The translations under genes and the position numbers were made by a program. The notes beneath the pieces were generated by a model that had not been told where the DNA came from, searched no databases, and saw nothing but the letters and a program-made list of their open reading frames with translations. From contig NZ_CP025546.1 of assembly GCF_003614435.1 (NCBI RefSeq), positions 3,038,001-3,102,000 on the forward strand: DNA of 64,000 nt. The letters run 5' to 3'. This document shows, in pieces, positions 1 through 9,016 of this stretch. The DNA comes from Mycobacterium paragordonae. GTDB lineage: Bacteria; Actinomycetota; Actinomycetes; Mycobacteriales; Mycobacteriaceae. Each line of letters starts with the position of its first letter. Position 1 is the first letter of the stretch.

Positions 1-1595
1 ATGACATTGAACGCAAGCTGGAGCCGGTCGATGTGCTGATCGTCGACGACGTCGCGACCGCGGCGATCGGCGGCGTGATGGGCGCCGACAGCACCGAGGT
101 CCGCGCCGACTCGGCCGACGTGCTGATCGAGGCCGCGGTCTGGGATCCGGCGGCGATATCGCGAACGCAGCGACGGCTGCACCTGCCCAGCGAGGCGGCG
201 CGCCGGTACGAGCGCGCCGTCGACCCGGCCATCTCGGTAGCCGTGCTGGACCGGTGTGCCAGGTTGCTCGTCGACATCGCCGGGGGAGTCGCCGAACCCG
301 CCCTGACCGACTGGCGGGGCGACCCGCCGCGTGCGGACTGGTCGCCGCCCTCGGTCGAGATCCCGGCCGACCTGCCGGACCGCATCGCCGGCGTGGCGTA
401 CCCGCCGGGCACCACCGCACGGCGCCTGACGCAGGTCGGCGCCCGGGTCCAGCAAGACGGCGGCATGCTGACCGTCACGCCGCCAAGCTGGCGTCCGGAC
501 CTGCGGCAGCCCGCCGATCTGGTCGAAGAGGTGCTCCGGCTCGAGGGTCTCGAGGCGATCCCGTCGGTGCTGCCGTCGGCGCCCTCGGGGCGGGGACTGA
601 CCGCCACCCAACAGCGACGCCGAGCCATCGGCAAATCGCTGGCCTTGTCCGGCTACGTCGAGATCCTCCCGACGCCGTTCCTGCCGGCCGGTGTGTTCGA
701 TCTGTGGGGACTGCCCGCCGAGGATCCGCGGCGCAGCACCACCCATGTGATCAATCCGCTGGAAGCCGACCGCCCGCACCTGGCCACCACATTGTTGCCG
801 GCCCTGCTGGAAGCCCTGCACCGCAACGTCTCCCGCGGCCTGGCGGACGTCGCACTGTTCGCCGTCGCACAGGTGGTGCAACCCACCGAGCAGACCCGTG
901 CCGTCGATCTCATCCCGGTCCACCGTCGGCCCACCGACGCCGAGATCGCCACCCTGGATGCATCGCTGCCGCGGCAACCCCAGCACGTCGCCGCGGTGTT
1001 GGCGGGGTTGCGTGAACCCCGCGGGCCCTGGGGGCCGGGCCGACCCGTGGAAGCCGCGGATGCGTTCGAGGCGGTGCGGATCATCGCGCGCGCCAGCGGT
1101 GTCGACGTCACGTTCCGCGCCGCTCAGTACCTGCCGTGGCATCCCGGCCGGTGTGCCGAAGTTCTGGCCGCGGGCACCGTCGTCGGGCATGCGGGGCAGC
1201 TGCACCCGGCCGTCATCGAGCGCGCCGGGTTGCCCAAGGGGACCTGCGCGATCGAGTTGAACCTGGACGCCATTCCCGTCGGCGGAGTGCCGCCCGCGCC
1301 CCGGGTGTCGCCATTCCCGGCCGTTTTTCAGGACGTCAGCCTGGTGGTCGCGGACGACGTCCCCGCACAGGCCGTCGAGGACGCGGTGCGCGAAGGGGCC
1401 GGCGAACTACTCGAGCACCTGCAGTTGTTCGACGTCTTCGCCGGCCCGCAGATCGGCAAGGAACGCAAATCGTTGACGTTCGCACTGCGGTTCCGGGCGC
1501 CGGATCGCACCCTCACCGAAGACGACGCCACCGCCGCCCGCGATGCCGCGGTGCGCTGCGCCGCCGAGCGGCTCGGGGCTGAACTACGTAGCTGA
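1..1595 (+). CDS. pheT: Phenylalanyl-tRNA synthetase beta subunit, 3' part
   Basis: The beta chain of the PheS2-PheT2 enzyme charges tRNA-Phe in the cytosol. The window opens inside the gene; the first full codon is at position 3 and about 530 C-terminal residues are present of a usual length near 830. In order one sees the end of the B3/4 editing domain (GGVMGA, then [15 protein letters not shown]), the B5 DNA-binding-like domain ending in [20 protein letters not shown], the catalytic-core-like domain, and a C-terminal FDX-ACB domain (about the last 95 residues, from [13 protein letters not shown] to the end) that grips the tRNA anticodon stem. The stop is TGA at 1593. pheS should lie just upstream outside the window. 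In M. tuberculosis the next genes are PE_PGRS30 and argC; here an 18-kb accessory block lies between pheT and argC. Confidence 0.96.
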   Translation, partial: DIERKLEPVDVLIVDDVATAAIGGVMGADSTEVRADSADVLIEAAVWDPAAISRTQRRLHLPSEAARRYERAVDPAISVAVLDRCARLLVDIAGGVAEPALTDWRGDPPRADWSPPSVEIPADLPDRIAGVAYPPGTTARRLTQVGARVQQDGGMLTVTPPSWRPDLRQPADLVEEVLRLEGLEAIPSVLPSAPSGRGLTATQQRRRAIGKSLALSGYVEILPTPFLPAGVFDLWGLPAEDPRRSTTHVINPLEADRPHLATTLLPALLEALHRNVSRGLADVALFAVAQVVQPTEQTRAVDLIPVHRRPTDAEIATLDASLPRQPQHVAAVLAGLREPRGPWGPGRPVEAADAFEAVRIIARASGVDVTFRAAQYLPWHPGRCAEVLAAGTVVGHAGQLHPAVIERAGLPKGTCAIELNLDAIPVGGVPPAPRVSPFPAVFQDVSLVVADDVPAQAVEDAVREGAGELLEHLQLFDVFAGPQIGKERKSLTFALRFRAPDRTLTEDDATAARDAAVRCAAERLGAELRS

Positions 1596-1672
1596 GCTCC
1601 GTAGCTGGGCATCGCTTGCCGGCGCGTAAGTTCCGGGGTTGTGCCCGAGCTCACCACCTGCGTAAATTTATC

Positions 1673-1690
1673 GTGTCAGTTTGCTGACAC
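1673..1690. promoter_or_regulatory. Perfect palindrome upstream of the folE-like gene
   Basis: A 7-bp perfect inverted repeat, GTGTCAG-TTTG-CTGACAC, sits 36 bp before the folE-like start codon and 77 bp after the pheT stop. The arms are right for a dimeric repressor site. It is not followed by a T-run, so an intrinsic terminator for pheT is less likely. I do not recognise the cognate regulator. Confidence 0.5.
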
Positions 1691-1726
1691 ACCCCCGCTT
1701 CCCGGCGCCGTCGGCGAGGAGCCTGC

Positions 1727-2410
1727 ATGACGAGCTTGGCCGATCAACCGGACAACGTCATCGAGATGACCGCTGCGGGGGTGCTTCCGGACCTGACCGG
1801 CCGCTGGTTCGAAACTCCGTCGCGAGCTGTTTCTCCGGCGCAATGGGACCGGTTCGAGGCGTCGATCGCCGAGATCTTCAGCGCATTCGGGCTGGACCTG
1901 CAGACACCGGGCACCCGGGAAACCCCGAAGCGCTTCCTGAAGGCGCTTTACGACATCACTGCTGGATATGACGGTGATCCCAAGCTCGCGACGAGCTTCC
2001 CCGCCGAGCGCGGCGGCACCCTGGAAGCCGCGCCCTCGCAAGTGATCGAGGGGCCGATCGACTTCAACTGCCTCTGCGAACATCACGCGCTGCCGTTCTT
2101 CGGAACCGCGTTCATCGGCTACATCGCCGGCGACCAGATCATCGGTATCTCGAAGCTGACGCGGCTGGTCCGGCTCTTCGCGCGCCGGTTCACTGTTCAG
2201 GAGCGACTCGGCGAGCAGGTCGCCGACGGGCTGACTGCCCTGATCGAACCGCGCGGCGTTGCGGTGCACCTGGAAGCCGCACACCTGTGCACTCACGTTC
2301 GGGGAGTCGCGGAACACTCACGCACCACGACGACGGTCTGGCGCGGCGAGTTCGCGGACGCCGATCTGCGCCGCGAATTCCTCGCCGAGGTGCGTTCGCT
2401 GCGCCGCTGA
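1727..2410 (+). CDS. folE: GTP cyclohydrolase I (second-copy type)
   Basis: Predicted to open GTP to 7,8-dihydroneopterin triphosphate, the first step of folate/pterin synthesis. The 227-aa protein has the family signature CEHHALPFFG at 117-126, then SKLTRLVRLFARRFTVQERL and a later HLCTHVRGV. Cys117, His120 and Cys188 match the three zinc ligands of the E. coli enzyme in order and spacing (71 residues from first to last). The start ATG at 1727 follows a GGCGAGGAG-like stretch (about 1711-1720). Mycobacteria normally keep their housekeeping folE next to ftsH and other fol genes, so this isolated copy after pheT is probably an additional paralogue. A palindrome upstream suggests its own regulation. 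The late motif reads LCTHVRGV where most FolE proteins read CMxMRGV, so some divergence from the housekeeping form is visible. Confidence 0.88.
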   Translation: MTSLADQPDNVIEMTAAGVLPDLTGRWFETPSRAVSPAQWDRFEASIAEIFSAFGLDLQTPGTRETPKRFLKALYDITAGYDGDPKLATSFPAERGGTLEAAPSQVIEGPIDFNCLCEHHALPFFGTAFIGYIAGDQIIGISKLTRLVRLFARRFTVQERLGEQVADGLTALIEPRGVAVHLEAAHLCTHVRGVAEHSRTTTTVWRGEFADADLRREFLAEVRSLRR

Positions 2411-2672
2411 TGGCGGTCTCCTGACGGCAGGCGGGCTGCTGGCCACCATGCGTGGAGGCGGGTCATTGGCCGCTCAGAGCTATGACAAATTTAGATGCAA
2501 ACAATCGCGTCTCGTGATCATGCCTGGTCGGCACTGCGGGCTTTCTGCCTGCTGAGTTCGAGAACGCTGCGAGTCGGCTGAGCCTTTTGCACATGCGTCC
2601 GATATCAGTTTGAATTCATCTCTGCGGCGGCAGATGACCGCCGGTCACTATCGGGGTAGTGGAGGAGAAGAT

Positions 2673-4124
2673 ATGTCGTTCGTGTTTGCGGCACCGGAGT
2701 TAGTCGAGGCGGCCGCCCAGAATCTGACCGGGATCAGCTCGGCGTTGGGCCAGGCGACGACGGCAGCCGCAGTTCCGACCACCGCGGTGCTGGCTGCCGG
2801 TGCCGACGAGGTCTCGGCAGCGATTGCTCAGCTGTTCGGTGCGCACGGCCAGGAATTCCAGGCCATCAGTGCACAGGCCGCGGCGTTTCACGACGAGTTC
2901 GTCGGACTGCTGAACGCAGGGGCGGGCGCCTATGCGAGTGCCGAGGCTGCCGGTGCGCAGACGCTGTCTGGAACGGGCCTCGTGGGCTTCGCCGATGCGG
3001 TAGCCGCGCCTTACCAGGCACTGGCTGCCAACACGGCCGCTAATCTGCAGGCCCTGAGCGGCGCACTGGCCGCCCATCCGGCGCCGGTGTTGACCCAGTT
3101 GGCCAGCAACCTGTCCGGCTACGGTCCGCAGATTGCCACGGGCTTCGCGAACGCGCCGGCCAGTATCGAGGCCGGGCTGAACGCGCTTTCGACGGCCAAT
3201 CCGTTGGCCGCGTTGCAGGGGATCGTCAACCAGCAGATCGGGTTCGGGCAGGTGGTCGCCAGTTCGCTGCAGCACGCCGGGAACGACCTTGTCGCCGGTT
3301 TCAGCGCGCTGCCCTCGAGTTTCCAGGCTGCCTCGCAGGCTTTTGCTGCGGGTGATGTCACCGGTGGTCTGGAGCTGATCGGCGGCGGCTTCCTCAACCC
3401 ATTCTTCTCCGGTTTCAACACGGTCACCGGGGCTGACGGAGTCATCACGGTGACGCCCACCGGTGCGTTGGGCGATCTGTTCCCCATCGTGGCAATCCCC
3501 GGGCAGATGGCACAGAACTTCACCGATCTGCTGCCAGTGGGCTCCGTCCCGGCTCAGGTGGCGCAGCACTTCACCAATCTGGTGAACACGCTGACCGACA
3601 CCGGCGTCACCTCAACGGTTGGACTGATCGTCGACCCCAATGGACCGTTCGGCCTCGGGGTGACGATCGATGCTCACATGGGGTTGCCACTGACGCTGGC
3701 CATCGAGGCTTTAGGAGCGCCCGCCAACGGCCTCAATGCCCTGGGGGTCAGCGCTACGACGTTCGCCGGTGCAGTTCAGAGCGGAGATGTGTTGGGGGCT
3801 GCGAGCACTGTCCTCGGTGCACCCGCAGCCTTCGCGGACGGCTTCCTGAATGGTCAAATGAGCTTGCCCATCACCATCGAGGCCCTCGGCGCGCCCACCA
3901 CCCTCAACCTGCCGCTGAGTGGGCTTCTCGTGCCCGCCGCTCCGTACACCGCAGTTGTGGATGCGGCTGAGCTACTCGGTGTCCCGGGACTGACCTTCAA
4001 TTCGACCGTTACCGGTACTCCGATCGGCGGCTTGATTCCGGGCCTGTTGGACTTCCTGCCGCAGAGCCTCGCGGCCGCTCTGGGTGCGCCGGCGCCGGTA
4101 ATTCCGCCCCTGGTGTTCGGGTAG
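2673..4124 (+). CDS. PE family protein with conserved C-terminal domain (PE-A)
   Basis: A 483-aa PE protein. The start is the ATG at 2673 ([10 protein letters not shown]), 6 bp after GGAGGAG, not the upstream in-frame ATG-less extension. Residues 1-95 are the PE domain, a two-helix hairpin ending in the type VII secretion signal YASAE (87-91). There is no PGRS region. The rest is a domain shared with the next two genes: a segment with [18 protein letters not shown], then [21 protein letters not shown], an invariant [15 protein letters not shown], and a [12 protein letters not shown] box near the end. Expected to be exported by an ESX system to the cell envelope. It resembles what I remember of GjpA-type outer membrane porins, but this is inference. 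The gene is the first of three tandem PE genes on the plus strand. Confidence 0.9.
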   Translation: MSFVFAAPELVEAAAQNLTGISSALGQATTAAAVPTTAVLAAGADEVSAAIAQLFGAHGQEFQAISAQAAAFHDEFVGLLNAGAGAYASAEAAGAQTLSGTGLVGFADAVAAPYQALAANTAANLQALSGALAAHPAPVLTQLASNLSGYGPQIATGFANAPASIEAGLNALSTANPLAALQGIVNQQIGFGQVVASSLQHAGNDLVAGFSALPSSFQAASQAFAAGDVTGGLELIGGGFLNPFFSGFNTVTGADGVITVTPTGALGDLFPIVAIPGQMAQNFTDLLPVGSVPAQVAQHFTNLVNTLTDTGVTSTVGLIVDPNGPFGLGVTIDAHMGLPLTLAIEALGAPANGLNALGVSATTFAGAVQSGDVLGAASTVLGAPAAFADGFLNGQMSLPITIEALGAPTTLNLPLSGLLVPAAPYTAVVDAAELLGVPGLTFNSTVTGTPIGGLIPGLLDFLPQSLAAALGAPAPVIPPLVFG

Positions 4125-4130
4125 CGATTG

Positions 4131-4151
4131 GGCGGGGCCCACTTGCCCGCC
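4131..4151 (+). terminator. Possible weak hairpin after PE-A
   Basis: A 6-bp GC stem (GGCGGG at 4131-4136, CCCGCC at 4146-4151, 9-nt loop) starts 6 bp after the PE-A stop. There is no T-run, so this is only a candidate termination or mRNA-stabilising hairpin. Confidence 0.3.
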
Positions 4152-4266
4152 GTCCGAATTCTCTATTTGGCCGGTTTTGCCGCGTGCGGACACAACTCCG
4201 CCTTAGGCTCCCTCATGCCCTGATGAACGTCAGGTGAACTCCGCAACGGAGCGAGGGAGCCCGCAG

Positions 4267-6810
4267 ATGTCGTACTTGGTTGCTACGCCGGATCTGGTCA
4301 CTGCTGCGGCGGACAATTTAGCGGGCATACGCACGGCTCTGGGGTCGGCAGCCTCGGCCGCGGCGGGTCCGACGACGGGTCTCGCGGTTGCTGCGGGCGA
4401 TGAGATATCGGCGGCCATCTCGCAGTTGTTCGGCAGCTACGGCGAGCAGTTCCAAGCGCTCAGCAGCCGGGCGACGGCGTTTCACGCCGAATTCGTGAGT
4501 TTGCTGAACGGCGGAGCGGCGGCGTACGCCGCGGCCGAGGCGGCCAATGCGTCGCCGTTACAGGCCGTGCTCGACGCGGTGAACGCGCCCACCCAGACAC
4601 TGCTGGGACGCCCCTTGATCGGCAACGGCGCCAATGGCCAGGACGGGACCGGGTCGAACCCCGGGACCAACGGTGCGCCGGGCGGAATCTTGTACGGCGA
4701 CGGGGGCAAAGGTGGGGCCGGTGGACCGAGCGGCGGCGCGGGCGGTGCCGGCGGGGCGGCCGGTTTGATCGGCAACGGCGGGATGGGCGGTGCCGGCGGT
4801 GCTGGCGCGGCAGTCGGCGGGGCCGGTGGCGCCGGTGGTGCTGGTGGCCTGTTGTCCGGCAACGGCGGTGCCGGCGGTGCTGGTGGCGTCGGAGCGACCG
4901 GGACCGGAGCCGGCGGCGCCGGCGGGAACGCCGTGCTGTTCGGCGACGGTGGGAACGGCGGCGGCGGCCCGACGGGCGGTACCGCCGGTCGCGCGGGAGT
5001 TTTCTACGGTAACGGCGGCGACGCCGGCGCCGGGTCTGGGCAGGCCGGTGCGGCCGGTGGTCTGTTCGGCAACGGCGGCAATGGCGCGTCCAGCGACACG
5101 GCGGCGGGCGGTGCCGGCGGTAATGCCTTCTTCGGCGACGGCGGAGACGGCGGCTCGAGCCTCGCCGGTGCGGGTGGTGCCGGCGGAAATACCATGATCG
5201 GGAATGGCGGCACCGGCGGCGCCGCTGGCGGCGCCGTGAGCGCGGCAGGCGGCACCGGCGGCAGCGTCGGGATCCTCGGCAACGGCGGGAACGGCGCGAA
5301 CGGCGGCGGCGGCGTTGTGGTTCCCGGCCTCCTCGGCCTTTCTGGCGGCTTCGGCGGGAACGGCGGCACCGGAGGACTGCTGGGCGGTAACGGTGGGGCC
5401 GGTGGGGCCGGCGGCACCGGTGGGGACGGCACTACCCTCGGCGGCGGCGCGGGTGGTAACGGTGGGGCCGGCGGGAACGCCAGCTTCTTTGGTAACGGTG
5501 GGGCCGGTGGGGCCGCCGGCACAGGCGGCGCAGGCAGTTTGCTCTTCGCTGGCGGTGACGGCGGCGCCGCCGGTAACGGGGGTAGCGCCGGGGTGCTGAT
5601 CGGCAACGGTGGTGCCGGTGGGGCCGGCGGAGCCGGCGGCGTTGGCGGCACTACCGGCGGAAGGGGCGGGCACGGCGGCGCTGCCGGCGTCGGCGGCAAC
5701 GGCGGACTGCTGTACGGGAACGGCGGGGACGGCGGGGCCGGCGGGGCCGGCGGGCCCCGCGCGAACGCTCTCGGGTCAGCCGGAAACGGCGCGAACGGCG
5801 GCGATGGCGGCAATGCCACGTTGTTCGGTACCGGCGGCGCCGGCGGCGCAGCCGGGGCGGGGGGAACCCCCGGCGGAGGCGCCGCAGGAGTTCCGGGCAA
5901 TGCCGGCACCAATGGGCTGCTCGGGACGGGCGGTTCACCAGTCGCCGCTGCGATGTCGTTTTCAGCTGCGAGCACCGCTTCGCCGCTTGGGCCCTATGAA
6001 GACCTGCTGAACAACACGCGCGCCAACCTGCAGAGCATCAGCAATACATGGCTGGCCGATCCGGTGCCATTCCTGAACCAGTTCCTCACCAACCAGTTCA
6101 ACTACGCTTCGCTGACCTTCACGGCGCTTACCAGTGCCACCCGGGACTTCACTATCGGGCTGGCCAATGTGCCTGCGAGCCTGCGAGCCGGCGACGTGGC
6201 CGGCGCTTTGGTCGGACTCTTCGTCAGCGGCATCAACGCAAGTGACTTCGCCAATATTCAACTGCTCGGCACCGTGGGAGACCTGTTCCCCCCGCTGACC
6301 ATCCCCGGCGACATTTCGCAGAACTTCACGAACGTGCTTCGGACGGTCCTGGACACGAACATCGCCTTCACGCTTGACACCACAACCTTGACTGGGGCGG
6401 CGACCGTTGGTTTGCCGCTGGCGATGACGCTCAACGCTGTTGGTTCGCCGATCACCACAGCGCTGGCGTTTGCAGACAGCGCAACTGCGGTAACGAGTGC
6501 TCTGCAGGCCGGAAATATCCCGGCGGCAGCGACCGCACTGATCGGTGCGCCGGCGAATATCGCCGACGGCTTCCTCAATGGCGAGGCTGTGCTGCCGCTG
6601 GAACTGCCGCTGTCGGCCACGGCGGGCGTCCCGGTGACGCTCGATATACCCGTTGGAGGGATCCTCTCGCCGCTCAGGCCGTTGGTGGCTAACGTGGTCG
6701 CCCCTGTGATCGGCCCGGTCTCCGTCACACTCGGTGGGACGCCCGCCGGAGGTATCGTTCCCGCCCTGCTGAGTTACGCACCCGGGCAGCTCGCCAACGC
6801 CATCGCGTAG
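4267..6810 (+). CDS. PE_PGRS protein with the same C-terminal domain (PE-B)
   Basis: An 847-aa protein starting at ATG 4267 ([10 protein letters not shown]), behind GAGGGAG. The layout is PE domain (1-95, secretion signal YAAAE), the standard PE_PGRS linker [11 protein letters not shown] at about 115-125, a PGRS region of roughly 430 residues of GGxGG and GNGG repeats (to about residue 565), then about 280 non-repetitive residues. That C-terminal part has [58 protein letters not shown] and [13 protein letters not shown], which align with the neighbours at 2673 and 6989. The PGRS segment therefore looks like an insert between a PE domain and a C-terminal domain common to the trio. PGRS regions are calcium-binding, glycine-rich, surface-exposed sequences in characterised members. 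Confidence 0.92.
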   Translation: MSYLVATPDLVTAAADNLAGIRTALGSAASAAAGPTTGLAVAAGDEISAAISQLFGSYGEQFQALSSRATAFHAEFVSLLNGGAAAYAAAEAANASPLQAVLDAVNAPTQTLLGRPLIGNGANGQDGTGSNPGTNGAPGGILYGDGGKGGAGGPSGGAGGAGGAAGLIGNGGMGGAGGAGAAVGGAGGAGGAGGLLSGNGGAGGAGGVGATGTGAGGAGGNAVLFGDGGNGGGGPTGGTAGRAGVFYGNGGDAGAGSGQAGAAGGLFGNGGNGASSDTAAGGAGGNAFFGDGGDGGSSLAGAGGAGGNTMIGNGGTGGAAGGAVSAAGGTGGSVGILGNGGNGANGGGGVVVPGLLGLSGGFGGNGGTGGLLGGNGGAGGAGGTGGDGTTLGGGAGGNGGAGGNASFFGNGGAGGAAGTGGAGSLLFAGGDGGAAGNGGSAGVLIGNGGAGGAGGAGGVGGTTGGRGGHGGAAGVGGNGGLLYGNGGDGGAGGAGGPRANALGSAGNGANGGDGGNATLFGTGGAGGAAGAGGTPGGGAAGVPGNAGTNGLLGTGGSPVAAAMSFSAASTASPLGPYEDLLNNTRANLQSISNTWLADPVPFLNQFLTNQFNYASLTFTALTSATRDFTIGLANVPASLRAGDVAGALVGLFVSGINASDFANIQLLGTVGDLFPPLTIPGDISQNFTNVLRTVLDTNIAFTLDTTTLTGAATVGLPLAMTLNAVGSPITTALAFADSATAVTSALQAGNIPAAATALIGAPANIADGFLNGEAVLPLELPLSATAGVPVTLDIPVGGILSPLRPLVANVVAPVIGPVSVTLGGTPAGGIVPALLSYAPGQLANAIA

Positions 6811-6956
6811 CTGCCGGGCGGCGCTGAGCGTCGGTTATCGACGCGAACGCGCCGTGCGTCAGCGTGCAAGCGGTCTCGACCGCGCGACGTGATGCGTCCC
6901 GCAGTAACACCCGCTAATCCCACGTTTGAAAACCGTCGGCAGTGGGTACCTGCGCG

Positions 6957-6973
6957 TGTACATCGGGTGTACA
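6957..6973. promoter_or_regulatory. Two TGTACA boxes 11 bp apart
   Basis: TGTACA occurs at 6957-6962 and again at 6968-6973, each self-complementary and one helical turn apart, just upstream of the GAGGGGGG ribosome-binding site of the third PE gene. The spacing and position suit an operator, but I cannot assign a regulator and chance is possible. Confidence 0.3.
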
Positions 6974-6988
6974 ACGAGGGGGGCGACC

Positions 6989-8809
6989 GTGTCATTTGTG
7001 ATCGCAGAGCCGGATTTCGTTACCGCGGCAGCCGGACAACTGGCTGATATTCGGTCTTCGATCACAGCGGCCGCCGAGGCTGCCGCAGCTCCAACGACCG
7101 GCATCGCAGAGGCTGCAGCCGACGAAATCTCCGCAGCGATCTCCCGTCTGTTCGGCGCGTACGGACAGGACTTCCAGGCAGTCAACTCTCAGGCCGCGGC
7201 ATTCCACGCCGAGTTCGTGCGGCTGCTGAACGGCAGCGCAGCCGCCTATCTGTCCGCCGACATCGCCAACGCTGAACAGACTCTTCTGAGCGGCGCCACG
7301 GGTTTCCCAACGGCTGCGCCAACCGACCCGCTCGGAGGCCTGCTCGGCGGGCTGCTCGGCGGCGGAACCACCAGCGGCGGCGGCCTCCTCGGCCCTCTCA
7401 CCGGCGGCACCGGTGGACTCAACCTGGGCGGAGTCAACTTCGTCCTTCCGTCGCTTCCGTCGCTACTGTCCCCGAACACCCTGAATTCGGCACTCGGCAG
7501 TCTGAGCGGGGCTACCGGACAATTGGGTCCGATCCTTGGGGGCATCGGGACCTCCGTGCAGAATCTCCTGTTCCCCCAGCTCGTCGCCGCACCCGGTGTC
7601 GCTGCCGCGCCCAACCCGTACCAAGTCCTGTTCGAGAACACCGTCCGGAACCTCAGCGATCTCGGTGCCAACTACCGGCCGTTCCCGATCTTGAGCCAGG
7701 TCGCCGTAAACCAGGCTCACTACGCGCAACTCGCGGGGAATGCGCTGGCGCTCAATCTGCAGGGCTTCCCGGGCAATGTGCCGGCGAATATCCAACTGGG
7801 CTTGCAGGAAGCGGCGCACTTCAACCCGGCAGTGGGAGCTCAGGCGTTCATCAACGGGACGACCGGCTTCTACGGCACGCTGGGAACGCAGCTGGCCAAG
7901 TTCGGCGAAGGCATCCAGCAGACGTTCCCCACATTTCAGCGGGACTTGAACCTCGCTGGTATGGCGATCCAGCAAGGCCAGTATCCCCAAGCGGTGCAGT
8001 ACGGAGCGCACTCACTTGTGGACCTCTTCATCACCGGGTTCGACACCAGCGGTCTCGGGATTTCTGTCGATGTTTCGAATTTGCTGAAGCCTGAGCTCGT
8101 GATCTCGGGGCCGATCGGGGTGGAGGGTCCGGCAGGAGCGTTGCTGCCGATTCTGACCGCCGTGGGTCAGCAGGTGCAGGGTGCCGCCAGCCTGATTCCG
8201 GCGAACTCGATACCAGGAATGATGGCGCAGAACTTCGCCAATGGAGTCAACACGCTTACTAACGCAGGCGTTTCGGCAGATTTCGCCGTGACTCTCGATC
8301 TGTTGAACCCGGCGGCCAGCGGTCTCGCCGGAGAGGCGATCTTTGGTTTGCCGCTGCAACTGGGCTTCGCCATATTGGGCCCGCCCTTCGCCGGCCTGAA
8401 TGGTCTGGCACAGGGCGCCTCGGCGTTTTCCGCCTCCATGGCTACCGGCAACCTGTGGGGCGCGGCAAACGCCATAGGCAACACACCGGCCTTCATCCTC
8501 GACGGATTCCTGAACGGCGAAGTGGTGATCGATCAGCCGCTGCCGGTGACTGTGACCATCCCCGTGCCTCTGCTGCCGCTCCCGATCACCATTCCGACGA
8601 TTGCCCACCTGCCGCTAACCGGTCTACTGGTTCCGCCACACCCGATTTCGGCTACGGTGCCGCTAAGCCAGGCACTAGGCATTCCTGGTCTTCCGAACCT
8701 CAATGTGCCTCTCGGCGGCACAGAATTCGGCGGAATCTTCCCGTTCCTGCTGAACACGCTGCCGCAGCAGATCGCCCAATCCATGGCATACACGAACACT
8801 GCGGCGTAA
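6989..8809 (+). CDS. PE family protein with conserved C-terminal domain (PE-C)
   Basis: A 606-aa PE protein read from GTG 6989 (SFVIAEPDF), 5 bp after GAGGGGGG; this start places the PE domain at the N-terminus as in all family members. The PE domain ends in the export signal YLSAD. A short Gly/Leu-rich linker (GGLLGGLLGGG) and about 470 further residues follow. The C-terminal part repeats the scheme of the two upstream genes: NTVRNLSDLGANYRPFPIL, AQNFANGVNTL, GLPLQLGFAILGPP, DGFLNGEVVI, LPLTGLLVP and GGTEFGGIFPFLL. It is more diverged and has a longer central segment than PE-A and PE-B. All three run in the same direction with 142-178 bp gaps, consistent with tandem duplication followed by divergence. 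Confidence 0.9.
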   Translation: MSFVIAEPDFVTAAAGQLADIRSSITAAAEAAAAPTTGIAEAAADEISAAISRLFGAYGQDFQAVNSQAAAFHAEFVRLLNGSAAAYLSADIANAEQTLLSGATGFPTAAPTDPLGGLLGGLLGGGTTSGGGLLGPLTGGTGGLNLGGVNFVLPSLPSLLSPNTLNSALGSLSGATGQLGPILGGIGTSVQNLLFPQLVAAPGVAAAPNPYQVLFENTVRNLSDLGANYRPFPILSQVAVNQAHYAQLAGNALALNLQGFPGNVPANIQLGLQEAAHFNPAVGAQAFINGTTGFYGTLGTQLAKFGEGIQQTFPTFQRDLNLAGMAIQQGQYPQAVQYGAHSLVDLFITGFDTSGLGISVDVSNLLKPELVISGPIGVEGPAGALLPILTAVGQQVQGAASLIPANSIPGMMAQNFANGVNTLTNAGVSADFAVTLDLLNPAASGLAGEAIFGLPLQLGFAILGPPFAGLNGLAQGASAFSASMATGNLWGAANAIGNTPAFILDGFLNGEVVIDQPLPVTVTIPVPLLPLPITIPTIAHLPLTGLLVPPHPISATVPLSQALGIPGLPNLNVPLGGTEFGGIFPFLLNTLPQQIAQSMAYTNTAA

Positions 8810-8837
8810 CTGCCGAAAACTCTAAAAGCGTTGGCCG

Positions 8838-8863
8838 GGCGCCAGTCTGATCGGATCGGCGCC
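8838..8863 (+). terminator. Possible hairpin after PE-C
   Basis: GGCGCC at 8838-8843 and again at 8858-8863 can pair across a 14-nt loop, 28 bp after the PE-C stop. No T-run follows. Each half is also self-complementary, so its role is uncertain. Confidence 0.3.
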
Positions 8864-9016
8864 TGTACGAGCGACTGATGTCAAGGTCGATTGCCGGCTA
8901 ATAGAGCGGCTCCAAGGCATATTGGTCTGGGATTTCCGCGGTGCCTGTTAAGACTCGACGTATGCTCTGCTTTACCCAATACGTTTAGTTTGCTGTCGCC
9001 TGGTAGAGAGGGCCGA

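Noticed and set aside
1673..1690. Palindrome as intrinsic terminator of pheT
   Set aside because: The stem is short, no T-run follows, and it lies closer to the folE start than to pheT; an operator fits better.
5004..5975. Minus-strand Pro-rich open frame over the PGRS region of PE-B
   Set aside because: The complement of GGN-rich DNA reads as Pro/Ala; no start signal or domain.
8891..9016. TTG-initiated 42-residue extension of the SARP regulator
   Set aside because: SARP proteins start right before the winged helix; ATG 9017 has a good ribosome-binding site.
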